Under the pieces are notes generated by a model. It worked only from the letters and a program-made list of their open reading frames with translations, was not told where the DNA came from and did no database searches. A stretch of DNA of 64,000 nucleotides from Alphaproteobacteria bacterium (lineage in GTDB: Bacteria > Pseudomonadota > Alphaproteobacteria > UBA9219 > RGZA01). Below are positions 8,208-17,229 of this stretch, one piece after another. Both the position numbers and the translations under genes were made by a program. Within the stretch, counting starts at the first letter, position 1, and each line of letters opens with the position of its first letter. The stretch lies in the NCBI GenBank assembly GCA_033762625.1, contig JANRLI010000003.1, positions 211,950-275,949 on the forward strand. The letters are read 5' to 3'.

Positions 8208-9566
8208 TTATACACGCCTCCACAGCGTTTCATTGGCTTTATCTTCAAGAATAATGCCGCTATCCAGCAATTCTTTGCGGATGCGGTCAGCCTCGGCAAA
8301 GTTCTTGGCGGCCTTTGCATCCTTGCGTGCTGCAATAAGGGCGATGATTTTTTGCTCATCCATCCCGCCAGCGCTTGGCCCGCGCATCCAGCTTTCAGCA
8401 TCCTGGGTCAGGAACCCGATGAGGTTTGCGGCATTCACGAAAGCCGATTTGGTTTTTGTATCCGGCGTTTTATTGAGCTGCGATACCAAATCATGCAAAA
8501 TAGCGAATGCCTGCGGCGTATTCAAATCATCATCCATGGCTTGTGTGAATGCAGCAGGGGCAGGAATGGTTTTATCAACCGGAATGTCCTTGCTGTTGCG
8601 CAATGCGCCGTACCATCCATCCAGTGTATGCTTGGCTTTCTTTAATGCATCTTCGCTGAAATCCAGCGGCTGGCGGTAATGCGCGGTAAGCAGCGCAAGC
8701 CGTAATGCTTCCCCGGGCGCGATCGAAAGCAAATCGCGAACCGTGAAGAAATTCCCTAATGATTTGCTCATTTTATCATTGTTGATGGTCAGGAACCCAT
8801 TATGCATCCACAGTTTTGCCAGCGGGGCATCATTGTGCGCGCAGCGGCTTTGCGCGATTTCGTTTTCATGGTGCGGGAAGATTAAATCCAATCCCCCGCC
8901 GTGAATATCAAATGTTTCCCCCAAATGTTCCTTTGCCATCGCGGAGCATTCAATATGCCAACCGGGCCGGCCACGGCCATAGGGGCTATCCCATCCCACT
9001 TGGTCAGGAGCCGATGGTTTCCATAATACAAAGTCAGCTGCGTCTTTCTTATATGGCGCAACTTCTACGCGTGCGCCTGCAATCAATTCATCGCGTGAAC
9101 GGCGTGATAACTCGCCGTAATTTGGCATCGATGGCACATTGAATAATACATGACCATCTACTGCGTAGGCATGGCCTTTTTCAATTAGCCTAGCAATCAG
9201 CGCGAGCATATGCGGAATGTGCGCAGTAGCACGCGGTTCAATATCCGGCGGCAGCGCTAGCAGTGCAGCCATATCATCATGATACGCTTTGGTTGTACGC
9301 GTTGTGATGCTATCAATCGGCTCGCCGGTTTCTTTGGCTTTTGCCATGATCTTATCGTCCACATCCGTGATGTTGCGAACGTATGTGACCTTCGGATAAT
9401 GCGATTTCAATATGCGGTACAGCGTATCAAACACCACCACAGGCCGTGCATTGCCAAGATGTGCGAAGTCATACACCGTTGGTCCGCACACATACATGCG
9501 CACATTCTTTGCATCCAATGGCGTGAAGTTTTCTTTTGTACGGGTAAGAGTATTATAAAGCTGCAT
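8208..9566 (-). CDS. cysS: cysteinyl-tRNA synthetase
   Basis: Class I synthetase that charges tRNA-Cys. The 452-residue protein has the N-terminal zinc cysteine in VCGPTVYDFAHLGNARP (with the HIGH equivalent HLGN), the conserved GWHIECSAM and IFPHHENEIAQSR segments that complete the zinc site, KMSKSLGNFF and the C-terminal helical region (AKNFAEADRIRKELLDSG). ATG 9566 is chosen because AAAGG precedes it and the family begins MxLYNTLTR; an upstream frame extends 19 codons into gltX but is not family-like. It follows gltX with a 10-base gap, so the two are surely co-transcribed. Confidence 0.95.
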   Translation of the reverse strand: MQLYNTLTRTKENFTPLDAKNVRMYVCGPTVYDFAHLGNARPVVVFDTLYRILKSHYPKVTYVRNITDVDDKIMAKAKETGEPIDSITTRTTKAYHDDMAALLALPPDIEPRATAHIPHMLALIARLIEKGHAYAVDGHVLFNVPSMPNYGELSRRSRDELIAGARVEVAPYKKDAADFVLWKPSAPDQVGWDSPYGRGRPGWHIECSAMAKEHLGETFDIHGGGLDLIFPHHENEIAQSRCAHNDAPLAKLWMHNGFLTINNDKMSKSLGNFFTVRDLLSIAPGEALRLALLTAHYRQPLDFSEDALKKAKHTLDGWYGALRNSKDIPVDKTIPAPAAFTQAMDDDLNTPQAFAILHDLVSQLNKTPDTKTKSAFVNAANLIGFLTQDAESWMRGPSAGGMDEQKIIALIAARKDAKAAKNFAEADRIRKELLDSGIILEDKANETLWRRV

Positions 9567-9576
9567 TTCGAAACCT

Positions 9577-10920
9577 TTATGCGGTCTGTCCAGCAAGACG
9601 AGCCTTTGCGCGTACTTCGCCAATCAACGGCAACATCATCTTCATTTCAGGCCCGTGTTCTTGTCCTGTTAGCGCAAGGCGCAGCGGCATGAATAATTGT
9701 TTGCCTGAACGCCCTGTTGCCGCACCTAATGCTTTGGTCCATGTGCCCCATGTGGTTTCATCCCATGGCGCGGCGGGCAATAATGCAGCAGCTTGCTTGA
9801 TAAATTCCGCATCTTCAATTTTAGGGCTAAGTTTTTCATTCGTAATCTGCCACCAGTTTTTAATCTCGTTGAACTGGGTCATATTCTGGTGAACCGCGTT
9901 CCAGAATGTTTCATCAACTGCACTTAACCCCATTGCGGCAAGACGCGGCGCAGCCTGCGCATAACTCATATGATGAATAATGCGTGCGTTAATCCGCATC
10001 AAATCCTTGGTATCAAATTTTGGGGGCGAGCGGCCAATTTTCTTGAAATCGAAGCTATTCACCAATTCATCCATGCTATTGGCTGCTTCAATTGGATCCG
10101 ATGTTCCGGTTTTGGCAAGAAGGCTGGCAATCGCCAAGGGCTCAACGCCCATTTCGTCACGCAGACCCGCAACACTCATACTACCCAGACGTTTGGAAAG
10201 CTCTTCACCGCTGGCGAGGGTAATAAGCGGCAAATGCGCGAAGGTAGGAACAGGCGCGTTCATCGCTTCCCAAATCTGGATTTGCACGGCGGTATTCGCC
10301 ACGTGATCTTCGCCGCGAATAACGTGGGTGATTTTCATATCCGCATCGTCAACTACTGAACAGAAGGTATAAAGCGGCACGCCATCTTCGCGCACCAAAA
10401 CGGGGTCGCTGAGTGCGCCGCCCGCAAAGGATTTATGGCCTTGCACCAAATCATCCCACACAACGGGTGTATCATTTAACTTAAAGCGCCAATGGGGTTT
10501 CTGGCCTGCGGCAATCTTTGCAGCGATTTCTTCTTTGGTCAGTTTTAATGCGTCGCGGTTATAAATCGGCGGCATCCCGCGGCTGAGTTGCGATTTGCGC
10601 TTGAGCGCCAATTCTTCCTGATTTTCAAAACATGGATAGGCACGGCCCGCTGCCTTGAACTGTTCTAACACTTCGTTATAGCGCGCAAAGCGGTCCGATT
10701 GTTTGGCGAATAAATCCCAGCTTAAGCCCAGCCATTTGAAATCGCGTTCAATTGCATCGGCAAAAGCCTGCGTTGAACGCTCCATATCCGTGTCATCCAA
10801 CCGTAGCATGAATTTGCCGCCTTGCTTACGCGTGAACAGCCAGTTCATGAGCGCGGTGCGTACATTTCCTACATGCAAAAATCCAGTGGGGGAGGGAGCA
10901 ATACGTACAAGAGTGGACAT
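9577..10920 (-). CDS. gltX: glutamyl-tRNA synthetase
   Basis: Class I synthetase charging tRNA-Glu and, in many alphaproteobacteria, also tRNA-Gln for later amidation by GatCAB. The 447-residue protein starts at ATG 10920 (MSTLVRIAPSPTGFLHVGN, containing the HIGH equivalent) with AAGG just upstream. A KMSKS equivalent reads ELSKRLGSM. An upstream in-frame extension of 73 codons would run through the divergent promoter region and across the uvrB start, and is rejected. Alphaproteobacteria often carry two gltX paralogues; which one this is cannot be settled here. Confidence 0.94.
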   Translation of the reverse strand: MSTLVRIAPSPTGFLHVGNVRTALMNWLFTRKQGGKFMLRLDDTDMERSTQAFADAIERDFKWLGLSWDLFAKQSDRFARYNEVLEQFKAAGRAYPCFENQEELALKRKSQLSRGMPPIYNRDALKLTKEEIAAKIAAGQKPHWRFKLNDTPVVWDDLVQGHKSFAGGALSDPVLVREDGVPLYTFCSVVDDADMKITHVIRGEDHVANTAVQIQIWEAMNAPVPTFAHLPLITLASGEELSKRLGSMSVAGLRDEMGVEPLAIASLLAKTGTSDPIEAANSMDELVNSFDFKKIGRSPPKFDTKDLMRINARIIHHMSYAQAAPRLAAMGLSAVDETFWNAVHQNMTQFNEIKNWWQITNEKLSPKIEDAEFIKQAAALLPAAPWDETTWGTWTKALGAATGRSGKQLFMPLRLALTGQEHGPEMKMMLPLIGEVRAKARLAGQTA

Positions 10921-11025
10921 GGGCCTTAAAACTTTCGGGAAAACACTTGAGAAATCAACCAGTCCCACCAATATGAAGCCTAATAAAATTGCTGCAAGAG
11001 CTATTTCATAAAGGTAAACTGCCTT

Positions 11026-13134
11026 ATGTCCAATCCAACCGCTTTTCCTATCATGGCTGACGTAATCCGGCCGGAATTCCGCCCCGAAAGCGGCAAGAAG
11101 TTCGAGCTGGTCTCGGATTACACGCCGGCAGGTGACCAACCGCAGGCAATCGCGGAGCTATTGGAAGGCTTGAGCGCTGAAACGCGTGACCAGGTATTAT
11201 TGGGCGTTACCGGTTCAGGAAAAACATTCACGATTGCGCATGTCATTCAGCAGGTGCAGCGCCCCACGCTCATTCTTGCCCCCAACAAAACACTTGCGGC
11301 CCAGCTTTACGGGGAGATGAAATCATTCTTCCCGAATAACGCGGTTGAATACTTTGTGTCCTATTACGACTACTATCAGCCCGAAGCCTATGTCCCGCGC
11401 ACCGATACCTATATTGAAAAAGAATCGAGCGTGAATGAACAGATTGACCGTATGCGCCATTCGGCCACGCGCGCGCTGCTGGAACGTGATGATGTGATTA
11501 TCGTTGCATCGGTATCTTGTATTTACGGTATTGGCTCGGTTGAATCCTATAGCAACATGACGCTGGTATTGCAAAAGGGCGAGGCAAAGTCGCGTGATGA
11601 TGTGCTTCGGCACCTTGTTGAAATGCATTATAAGCGCAACGATGACAGTTTTGGTCGCGGCTTCTTCCGTGTGCGCGGTGATATTGTTGAAATATTCCCA
11701 TCGCATTTGGAAGACCGCGCATGGCGATTGTCGTTCTTTGGTGATGAGTTGGAAAGTATCACGGAAGTTGACCCGCTCACCGGCGAAAAAATCGCCGCAC
11801 TCGATTTGGTCAAGCTTTATGCTAACAGCCACTACGTAACACCAAAACCCACGATTAATCAGGCAATTGCCCAAATCAAACGGGATGCGAAAGAGCAGGT
11901 GGAGGCATTTACACAGGCTGGCAAGTTGATCGAAGCGCAACGCATTGGCGAGCGCACCCAGTTTGATGTGGAAATGATGCTAGCGACGGGAAGCTGCGCG
12001 GGTATCGAAAACTATTCGCGCTATTTAACGGGCCGCAAACCCGGCGAAGCGCCGCCAACCCTGTTTGAATATCTTCCAAAAAATGCGTTGCTGATTTTGG
12101 ATGAAAGCCACGTCATGGTTCCTCAGCTCTCCGCAATGTATAAGGGCGACTATGCGCGTAAATCCACGCTGGCGGAATTCGGTTTTCGCTTGCCATCGTG
12201 TATTGATAACCGGCCATTGAAGTTCGAGGAATGGGAGGCATTTCGTCCGCAAACCATTTATGTGTCTGCAACGCCCGGCCCTTGGGAACTTAATCAAACA
12301 GGCGGTGTGTTCACAGAGCAAATTGTACGCCCCACCGGGCTGACTGACCCTCCCGTTATTATTCGTCCAACCGAACATCAGGTGGATGATTTATTGGCCG
12401 AATGCCGCCGCGTGGTTGAAAAGGGTTTGCGCGTTCTGGTTACCACGCTTACCAAAAAAATGGCGGAAGCACTTACCGAATATATGGGCGATGCGGGATT
12501 AAAGGTGTGCTACATCCACAGCGATGTTGAAACGCTGGAGCGCATCGAAATCATTCGTGATTTGCGCTTGGGGGTATATGACATTCTGATTGGCATTAAC
12601 TTGCTGCGCGAAGGTCTTGATATTCCGGAATGCGGTTTGGTCGCTATTTTGGATGCGGATAAAGAAGGGTATTTGCGTTCCCGTACATCGCTTATTCAAA
12701 CCATTGGCCGCGCGGCACGTAATGTGGATGGACGCGCGATTTTATATGCAGATAGTATCACCAAAAGTATGCAAGCTGCGATTGATGAAACCAATCGCCG
12801 CCGCGATAAGCAAAAAGAATATAATATTGCGCATAACATCACGCCTGAAACCATCAAGAAGCAAATCGGTGATATTCTACATTCCGCCTATGAGCGCGAT
12901 TATTTAAGCGTGGATACTAGCGTGGAAGAGGGCGCGCTGGTGGGCAATAATATGAAGGCACATTTAAAGGCGCTGAATGAGCAGATGATGGAAGCTGCAA
13001 GTAATCTGGAATTTGAAGAAGCAGCGCGTCTGCGTGATGAAATTCACCGGCTCGAAGCAAAGGAACTGGGTATTGCGGCTCCCGTGCCGCGCGCATCCAA
13101 ACGGTTCGAGCCAAAAAAACGTGGTCGCAGATAA
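11026..13134 (+). CDS. uvrB: excinuclease ABC subunit B
   Basis: Damage-verifying helicase-like ATPase of nucleotide excision repair. The 702-residue protein has Walker A GVTGSGKT at 60-67, the damage-probing beta-hairpin region ([20 protein letters not shown]), a DEAD-box equivalent DESH, motif [14 protein letters not shown] and a C-terminal UVR domain that docks UvrC. An ATG at 11056 (MADVIRP) is a possible shorter start. Divergent from gltX with a 105-bp shared upstream region; I see no clear LexA box there. Confidence 0.95.
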   Translation: MSNPTAFPIMADVIRPEFRPESGKKFELVSDYTPAGDQPQAIAELLEGLSAETRDQVLLGVTGSGKTFTIAHVIQQVQRPTLILAPNKTLAAQLYGEMKSFFPNNAVEYFVSYYDYYQPEAYVPRTDTYIEKESSVNEQIDRMRHSATRALLERDDVIIVASVSCIYGIGSVESYSNMTLVLQKGEAKSRDDVLRHLVEMHYKRNDDSFGRGFFRVRGDIVEIFPSHLEDRAWRLSFFGDELESITEVDPLTGEKIAALDLVKLYANSHYVTPKPTINQAIAQIKRDAKEQVEAFTQAGKLIEAQRIGERTQFDVEMMLATGSCAGIENYSRYLTGRKPGEAPPTLFEYLPKNALLILDESHVMVPQLSAMYKGDYARKSTLAEFGFRLPSCIDNRPLKFEEWEAFRPQTIYVSATPGPWELNQTGGVFTEQIVRPTGLTDPPVIIRPTEHQVDDLLAECRRVVEKGLRVLVTTLTKKMAEALTEYMGDAGLKVCYIHSDVETLERIEIIRDLRLGVYDILIGINLLREGLDIPECGLVAILDADKEGYLRSRTSLIQTIGRAARNVDGRAILYADSITKSMQAAIDETNRRRDKQKEYNIAHNITPETIKKQIGDILHSAYERDYLSVDTSVEEGALVGNNMKAHLKALNEQMMEAASNLEFEEAARLRDEIHRLEAKELGIAAPVPRASKRFEPKKRGRR

Positions 13135-13146
13135 TTTATGGGATAG

Positions 13147-13989
13147 TTAAAAACAATAACTATCAATTGTGCCATCCAGCATGCGCTGAGTGTCTTCCCC
13201 GTCAATCACTGGCTTTAATACTGTTGGGATAAGGGGCAATAAATCAATGCGTTCCATCGGCAGACAAATCATATTCACGGTGCGAAATCCGCGAAAAATA
13301 TTTTCTGAAACTTTATTGTAGTTATCCGGATTAAACAGCCGTGCGGTATGCCACCACAACCGATAGCGTTGGCCTTGCAACCATTGAATAAGGGCTGATG
13401 CGCCATCCATCTTGTCGTTTTCCACATACATCACCGGCCGGTCGCGCGCGATTGTTTTGGCTGCGCCTTTTAATGCGCTAAGTTCCATTCCTTCAATATC
13501 CATTTTGATGAATGAGATTTTGGGAAGGTTCAAACTATCCAGCGTAATAACCTTTATGTTTAAATCATCACCAACCGTATCAAACGAAAACGCGCCAAGG
13601 TTATTGGCTTTGTCATAATCGGGGACGGCAGTTTCAATCATGCCTGCTGTTTCGCCCAGCCCCTCAATGTGCGGGATAAGCTGGGTTAGATTGTTTATCG
13701 CGGCGTTTTGTTTAAGGCAGTGATTTAAAACGGGCTGTGGCTCAAATGCGTGAACCTTTCCGGCAATTCCAACCTTGTGTGCCATGGGGAGTGAGAACCC
13801 GCCAATATTTGCGCCGGCATCCACAACGCAATCGCCCAGATTGATGAAGCGCTGCATAAGCAGCCACTCATGCTCAATGTATTCGCCATAATGAATCAGT
13901 GATTTGCCGACAAACACATCATGGCGATTGACCATGAATTTGCCATACCGTGTTTCTACGGTTATAAAAGATGAAGCGCTCTCGTTCAT
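13147..13989 (-). CDS. FkbM-family methyltransferase
   Basis: A 280-residue SAM-dependent methyltransferase of the FkbM type. Motif I is VVDAGANIGGFS near 74-85, followed by VHAFEPQP, the acidic residue binding the SAM ribose. The family signature IKMDIEGMELSALKGA near 160-175 is present. FkbM enzymes O-methylate sugars, lipids or natural products. With no glycan cluster nearby the substrate is unknown. Convergent with uvrB (12 bases apart); an AT-rich inverted repeat (13142-13164) overlaps its last codons. Confidence 0.85.
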   Translation of the reverse strand: MNESASSFITVETRYGKFMVNRHDVFVGKSLIHYGEYIEHEWLLMQRFINLGDCVVDAGANIGGFSLPMAHKVGIAGKVHAFEPQPVLNHCLKQNAAINNLTQLIPHIEGLGETAGMIETAVPDYDKANNLGAFSFDTVGDDLNIKVITLDSLNLPKISFIKMDIEGMELSALKGAAKTIARDRPVMYVENDKMDGASALIQWLQGQRYRLWWHTARLFNPDNYNKVSENIFRGFRTVNMICLPMERIDLLPLIPTVLKPVIDGEDTQRMLDGTIDSYCF

Positions 13990-14044
13990 AAATAAACGGT
14001 ATAAGGCGCGTGACAGTTTCGCAATATGGTTTTAGAATACGCGC

Positions 14045-14272
14045 ATGCAATGGATAATCTTTGGCATATTGGCAATAATTGTGGTCAGCGGCGTGCGCCG
14101 CATGGCGCGCGAAGATAAACCCAAGGCTGCGCCGTTTTCTTCCGCCGTGACCGATACAAAGCCGGTTAATCCGCAAATTCCTGTGCAGGATACCGTGCAG
14201 TGCCCCAAATGCGGTGCATTCATGGTAAAAAATGCAACCTGTAACAGCCCCGGCTGTATGGTAACAAAATAA
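14045..14272 (+). CDS. small membrane-anchored zinc-ribbon protein
   Basis: A 75-residue protein with one N-terminal membrane helix (MQWIIFGILAIIVVSGV), a basic then Pro-rich linker, and a C-terminal CPKCGAFM...CNSPGC motif, likely a four-cysteine zinc ribbon exposed on one side of the membrane. Its TAA overlaps the next ATG (TAATG), so it is translationally coupled to the N-formylglutamate amidohydrolase gene. Similar short PP0621-like proteins accompany this enzyme family in other proteobacteria. Function unknown. Confidence 0.8.
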   Translation: MQWIIFGILAIIVVSGVRRMAREDKPKAAPFSSAVTDTKPVNPQIPVQDTVQCPKCGAFMVKNATCNSPGCMVTK

Positions 14273-15132
14273 TGCGCAATGTGTTATCCAACGCGATGAT
14301 AGATGTAAGCATCCCGCAGAGCAGTGCAGCGCCATTAGTGTTGGATAGCCCGCATAGCGGCAGCATGTATCCTGAGGATTTTCATTATATTGTTCCGCAA
14401 TTCTGGCTGCGCCAAACCGAAGACAGCTACGTGGATGAATTATTTTCGTTTGCGCCATCACTTGGCGCAACGCTCATGAAAGCAAATTTCACGCGCAGTT
14501 ATATTGATGTCAATCGCGCGATCGATGATTTGGATCCGACGATGATTTCCGGCACGCTACCCTTTGCGCTGGAACCAACAGAACGCAGCTTTGCAGGGTA
14601 TGGACTTATCCGTCATTTGTGCCGTGGTCAGGCGGTTTATGCCAACAAACTATCGGCCGAAGAAATTCAAAAGCGCTTGCAGGAATGCTATACGCCATAT
14701 CATGCGCTACTCAAAAAACTCATCAATGATGTGCATAGCCAGTTCGGTGCTGTGTGGCATATCAATTGTCATTCTATGCCGTCACATATGGCGGTGAAGG
14801 CACGTCCGGATTTTATTTTGGGTGACCGTGATGGCGCATCATCCGAACCTGAATTTATCCATGTTCTTACCGATGCTATCAAGCGTCTGGGATATTCGGT
14901 TGCGCATAATGACCCTTATAAGGGCGTTGAAATTGTGCATCGCTACGGCCATCCGCGTGCCGGATTTCACAGCGTCCAGCTGGAAATAAACCGCGCACTT
15001 TATATGGATGAAGAAACGCTGGAGCGTTCAGCAAATTTCGCAGTACTGAAGCGCGATTTGGCAAAAATTATTCAGGACATAAAGTCGTGGATAGCGCAGC
15101 GCGGCGAACCTGAACAAATGGTTGCGGAATAA
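14272..15132 (+). CDS. N-formylglutamate amidohydrolase family protein
   Basis: A 286-residue zinc amidohydrolase of the HutG/PF05013 family, which releases formate from N-formyl-L-glutamate in histidine degradation. Family motifs are DSPHSG (near 25), DVNRAIDDLD, WHINCHSMPSH (metal ligands) and a C-terminal LEINRALYMDE. No hut genes are nearby, so the physiological substrate may differ. Coupled by TAATG to the small zinc-ribbon gene. A later in-frame ATG at 14296 is an alternative start. Confidence 0.85.
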   Translation: MRNVLSNAMIDVSIPQSSAAPLVLDSPHSGSMYPEDFHYIVPQFWLRQTEDSYVDELFSFAPSLGATLMKANFTRSYIDVNRAIDDLDPTMISGTLPFALEPTERSFAGYGLIRHLCRGQAVYANKLSAEEIQKRLQECYTPYHALLKKLINDVHSQFGAVWHINCHSMPSHMAVKARPDFILGDRDGASSEPEFIHVLTDAIKRLGYSVAHNDPYKGVEIVHRYGHPRAGFHSVQLEINRALYMDEETLERSANFAVLKRDLAKIIQDIKSWIAQRGEPEQMVAE

Positions 15133-15146
15133 AAATCAAAACTAAA

Positions 15147-15608
15147 TTATCTGCCTTCTTTACCCTTGGGCACGCTCGGGCGGCCAATATTGCCAAGCAA
15201 TTGCTGTAAGATGGTGATGTCTTTTCCATAGGTGGGTGTCTTACCCGAAACAGGGTCGATGTTGCGCGCAAGTTCCGCGCCGGATTTGTTCACGGATGAA
15301 ACTTTTCCTTCCGGCGTAAACTCAACGGTAACGATTTTTTGTTCCTTCAACTCTGGATCAAAGAAGGCTTCTTTTTCGGTGCGCTGGCCGATGTAGTACC
15401 ATGTCTTGTCATCAAAGGTTGCCATTTGCGTTGGCGTTCCCAAAACCTTGGCCACATCTTCTCTGGTGCTTTCACCGATTTTGATTTGCTGCAATTGATC
15501 GTCCTCAATCGTGTTGCCGCGCTTGGCAACCGTTGGGGTGCATGATGCAAGGGTTAACCCCAGCATCAAGATGGCCGCAGTAGTGGTAAGGAATTGAAAG
15601 ATAACCAT
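15147..15608 (-). CDS. bamE: outer membrane assembly lipoprotein BamE
   Basis: BamE (SmpA/OmlA) is a small outer-membrane lipoprotein of the BAM complex that inserts beta-barrels. From ATG 15608 it has 153 residues: a signal peptide with lipobox LASC (lipidated Cys23) and the fold signature IKIGESTREDVAKVLGTPT, then WYYIGQR and VTVEFTPEGKV. A longer frame to 15662 would spoil the signal peptide. It is divergent from the bc1 chaperone gene; the two ATGs share the palindrome CCATGG, so the genes would overlap by two bases unless the partner starts at 15646. Confidence 0.9.
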   Translation of the reverse strand: MVIFQFLTTTAAILMLGLTLASCTPTVAKRGNTIEDDQLQQIKIGESTREDVAKVLGTPTQMATFDDKTWYYIGQRTEKEAFFDPELKEQKIVTVEFTPEGKVSSVNKSGAELARNIDPVSGKTPTYGKDITILQQLLGNIGRPSVPKGKEGR

Positions 15609-15645
15609 GGAAAACATCAATATGATTTTGGTAGAACATACCCTT

Positions 15646-16176
15646 ATGAAAAGCTTTTTCAAACTCTTTCTGAAAAATGAACCGGATGCGCATAAAATCG
15701 CGTTGCTTTATGGCGCTATCATGGCGCAGGCGCGCTCAAAAGATTTTTTTATTCGTTTTGGTCTAAGTGATGATTTCGAGACACGATTTGAATCCCTTAT
15801 CCTGCATATGCTGCTGGTGATGCGCCGTTTAAAGGGCGAGGGGCAGGAAGTTAAGCAAGCGCTGATGGATTTTATGGTGAGTGATTTAGACCGTACGCTG
15901 CGCGAAATGGGTGTGGGTGATGTGGGTGTTGTCAAACGCATGAAACATTTTATGGAAGGGTTTTATGGCCGGATGAATGCCTATGAAGCTGCGCTAAACA
16001 GTGCCGATAAAAAAGAAATTCTCCGCGCGCTAGATCGTAACCTGTATGGTGCGTCATCAACAGATCTTGCCAAACTGGACATGATGCGTGACTATATTGA
16101 AGCACAAGCGCAAATACTCGCCGCGCAGCCCACGCCAGATATCTTAGATGGCAAAATTTCGTTTAAGGCGATTTAA
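15646..16176 (+). CDS. ubiquinol-cytochrome c chaperone family protein
   Basis: A 176-residue all-helical protein of the CBP3/UQCC1 family, which in mitochondria and alphaproteobacteria supports cytochrome b or bc1 complex assembly. Typical segments are LYGAIMAQARSKDFFIRFGL, LILHMLLVMRRLKGEG and MVSDLDRTLREMGVGD, which carry the conserved Asp/Arg residues. I start at ATG 15646; an ATG at 15607 would add 13 residues and overlap bamE. The order bamE / chaperone / DUF177 / rpmF is typical of alphaproteobacteria. Confidence 0.87.
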   Translation: MKSFFKLFLKNEPDAHKIALLYGAIMAQARSKDFFIRFGLSDDFETRFESLILHMLLVMRRLKGEGQEVKQALMDFMVSDLDRTLREMGVGDVGVVKRMKHFMEGFYGRMNAYEAALNSADKKEILRALDRNLYGASSTDLAKLDMMRDYIEAQAQILAAQPTPDILDGKISFKAI

Positions 16177-16188
16177 GGAACCCATTTT

Positions 16189-16743
16189 ATGCATGAACCC
16201 GAAGTTGAATTTTCACGGCTATTTCCCGTTGATAAATTGCGCAGCCATGAAATGGATGAACGCATCGAAGCGAATGAAGAAGAGCTGGAGGCATTAGCCA
16301 AACGCATGGGGCTTGTTGCGCTGAAAAGCCTTGAAGCAAAGTTGCGTTTGCAACGCATTCACTCCGGCGAAATGGTAGAAGTGAAGGGCCATTTTAAAGC
16401 TAATGTTGTGCAGGATTGCGTTGTAACATTGGAACCGTTTGAAGCATTGGTGGAAGAAGAATTTACGGCCTATTATGCGCGTCCTGATACCATTCCAAAA
16501 GCGGATGAAATGGACATTGATGATGACAATTCGCCAGAACCTATTTCCGCAAATGGCGATATTGATTTGGGTGAATTGACTGCGCAGCATCTGGCATTGG
16601 CGATAGACCCGCATCCGCGCAAACCCGGCGCTACGTTCGAAGTTCCAAAAAATGCCAAGGTGGGGGTGGGGGAAAAGCCGATAAATCCCTTCGCGGTGCT
16701 TGCGGAATTCCGTGACAAAAAGAATGATAAAAAAGACAAGTAG
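16189..16743 (+). CDS. yceD: YceD/DUF177 family protein
   Basis: A 184-residue protein of the DUF177 family, a small beta-rich domain linked to 23S rRNA or ribosome accumulation in other bacteria and almost always encoded just before rpmF. The family pattern VKGHFKANVVQDCVVTLEP is at about 65-83, with acidic loops and a Lys-rich C-terminus. It follows the chaperone with a 12-base gap, so is probably co-transcribed, but is separated from rpmF by 244 bases holding a parS site. Confidence 0.88.
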   Translation: MHEPEVEFSRLFPVDKLRSHEMDERIEANEEELEALAKRMGLVALKSLEAKLRLQRIHSGEMVEVKGHFKANVVQDCVVTLEPFEALVEEEFTAYYARPDTIPKADEMDIDDDNSPEPISANGDIDLGELTAQHLALAIDPHPRKPGATFEVPKNAKVGVGEKPINPFAVLAEFRDKKNDKKDK

Positions 16744-16785
16744 CTGTTTTTGAAAAGCGTTGGCAGAACAATCGCTTATAAAAAA

Positions 16786-16801
16786 TGTTTCACGTGAAAC
16801 A
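16786..16801. promoter_or_regulatory. parS centromere-like site (ParB binding)
   Basis: The 16-bp palindrome TGTTTCACGTGAAACA matches the consensus parS site bound by chromosomal ParB (Spo0J) exactly. The chance of an exact match in 64 kb is of order one in 60,000. parS sites cluster near the replication origin, where ParB spreads and ParA segregates the origins. No parA or parB gene is in this window. The site lies between yceD and the rpmF promoter region. Confidence 0.88.
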
Positions 16802-16841
16802 CATCAAATATGGTGAAAACAGTGAAAAACCAAGTTTTTTG

Positions 16842-16870
16842 TTGACGGTTTGGCATGCTTGTTTGATTAG
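16842..16870 (+). promoter_or_regulatory. possible promoter for rpmF-plsX-fabH
   Basis: TTGACG (16842-16847), a 17-bp spacer and GATTAG (16865-16870) form a sigma70-like promoter 117 bases before rpmF. The -35 is good; the -10 matches at only three positions. The parS site lies 40 bases upstream. Confidence 0.4.
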
Positions 16871-16987
16871 AAACCCGTGTATTTATTAATAAAAATGTTA
16901 ATATCGACGCAAGTGAAGGATGTTCTTGCTTTTCCCCTGCTGCTTAGGTAATAAACATCACGATTTTAAACAGTAAAGGTTACCGAT

Positions 16988-17179
16988 ATGGCAGTTCCAA
17001 AGAGAAAAACCAGCAAGTCAGTGCGCAACATGCGCCGCTCGCACCACGCATTGAAAGCTGTTGGCACATCCGAATGCGCCAATTGCGGTGAAATCAAACG
17101 CCCACACCATGTGTGCGGTTCATGTGGCTATTACGATAGCCGTCAGGTTAATAGCAAGCAGGATAAGGCTGCTGCCTAA
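16988..17179 (+). CDS. rpmF: 50S ribosomal protein L32
   Basis: A 63-residue L32 with the family start [20 protein letters not shown] and a zinc ribbon formed by CANC and CGSC (pattern CxxC-10-CxxC). Being the zinc-binding (C+) form, it would depend on zinc supply. GGTTACCGAT lies before the ATG. It is followed by plsX after 50 bases, the widespread rpmF-plsX-fabH arrangement that links ribosome and lipid synthesis. Confidence 0.97.
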   Translation: MAVPKRKTSKSVRNMRRSHHALKAVGTSECANCGEIKRPHHVCGSCGYYDSRQVNSKQDKAAA

Positions 17180-17229
17180 TTCGCAGTACGTTTTAAGTTT
17201 TCTGTTGGTCTCCCAATTCGGGATTATAT

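Noticed and set aside
8201..8218. Hairpin GCGTGTTTATACACGC at the cysS stop as a terminator
   Set aside because: Six-base stem without a T run on either strand; the TTATACACG in it is one base off a DnaA box and stands alone.
9567..9623. N-terminal extension of cysS by 19 codons
   Set aside because: Runs into the end of gltX, lacks family similarity, and a good ribosome site marks ATG 9566.
10921..11139. N-terminal extension of gltX by 73 codons
   Set aside because: It crosses the divergent intergenic region and the uvrB start, and the class I family begins at MSTLVRIAPSPTG.
13142..13164. Inverted repeat GATAGTTA/TAACTATC as a terminator between uvrB and the FkbM gene
   Set aside because: AT-rich weak stem, overlaps the FkbM last codons, no T run.
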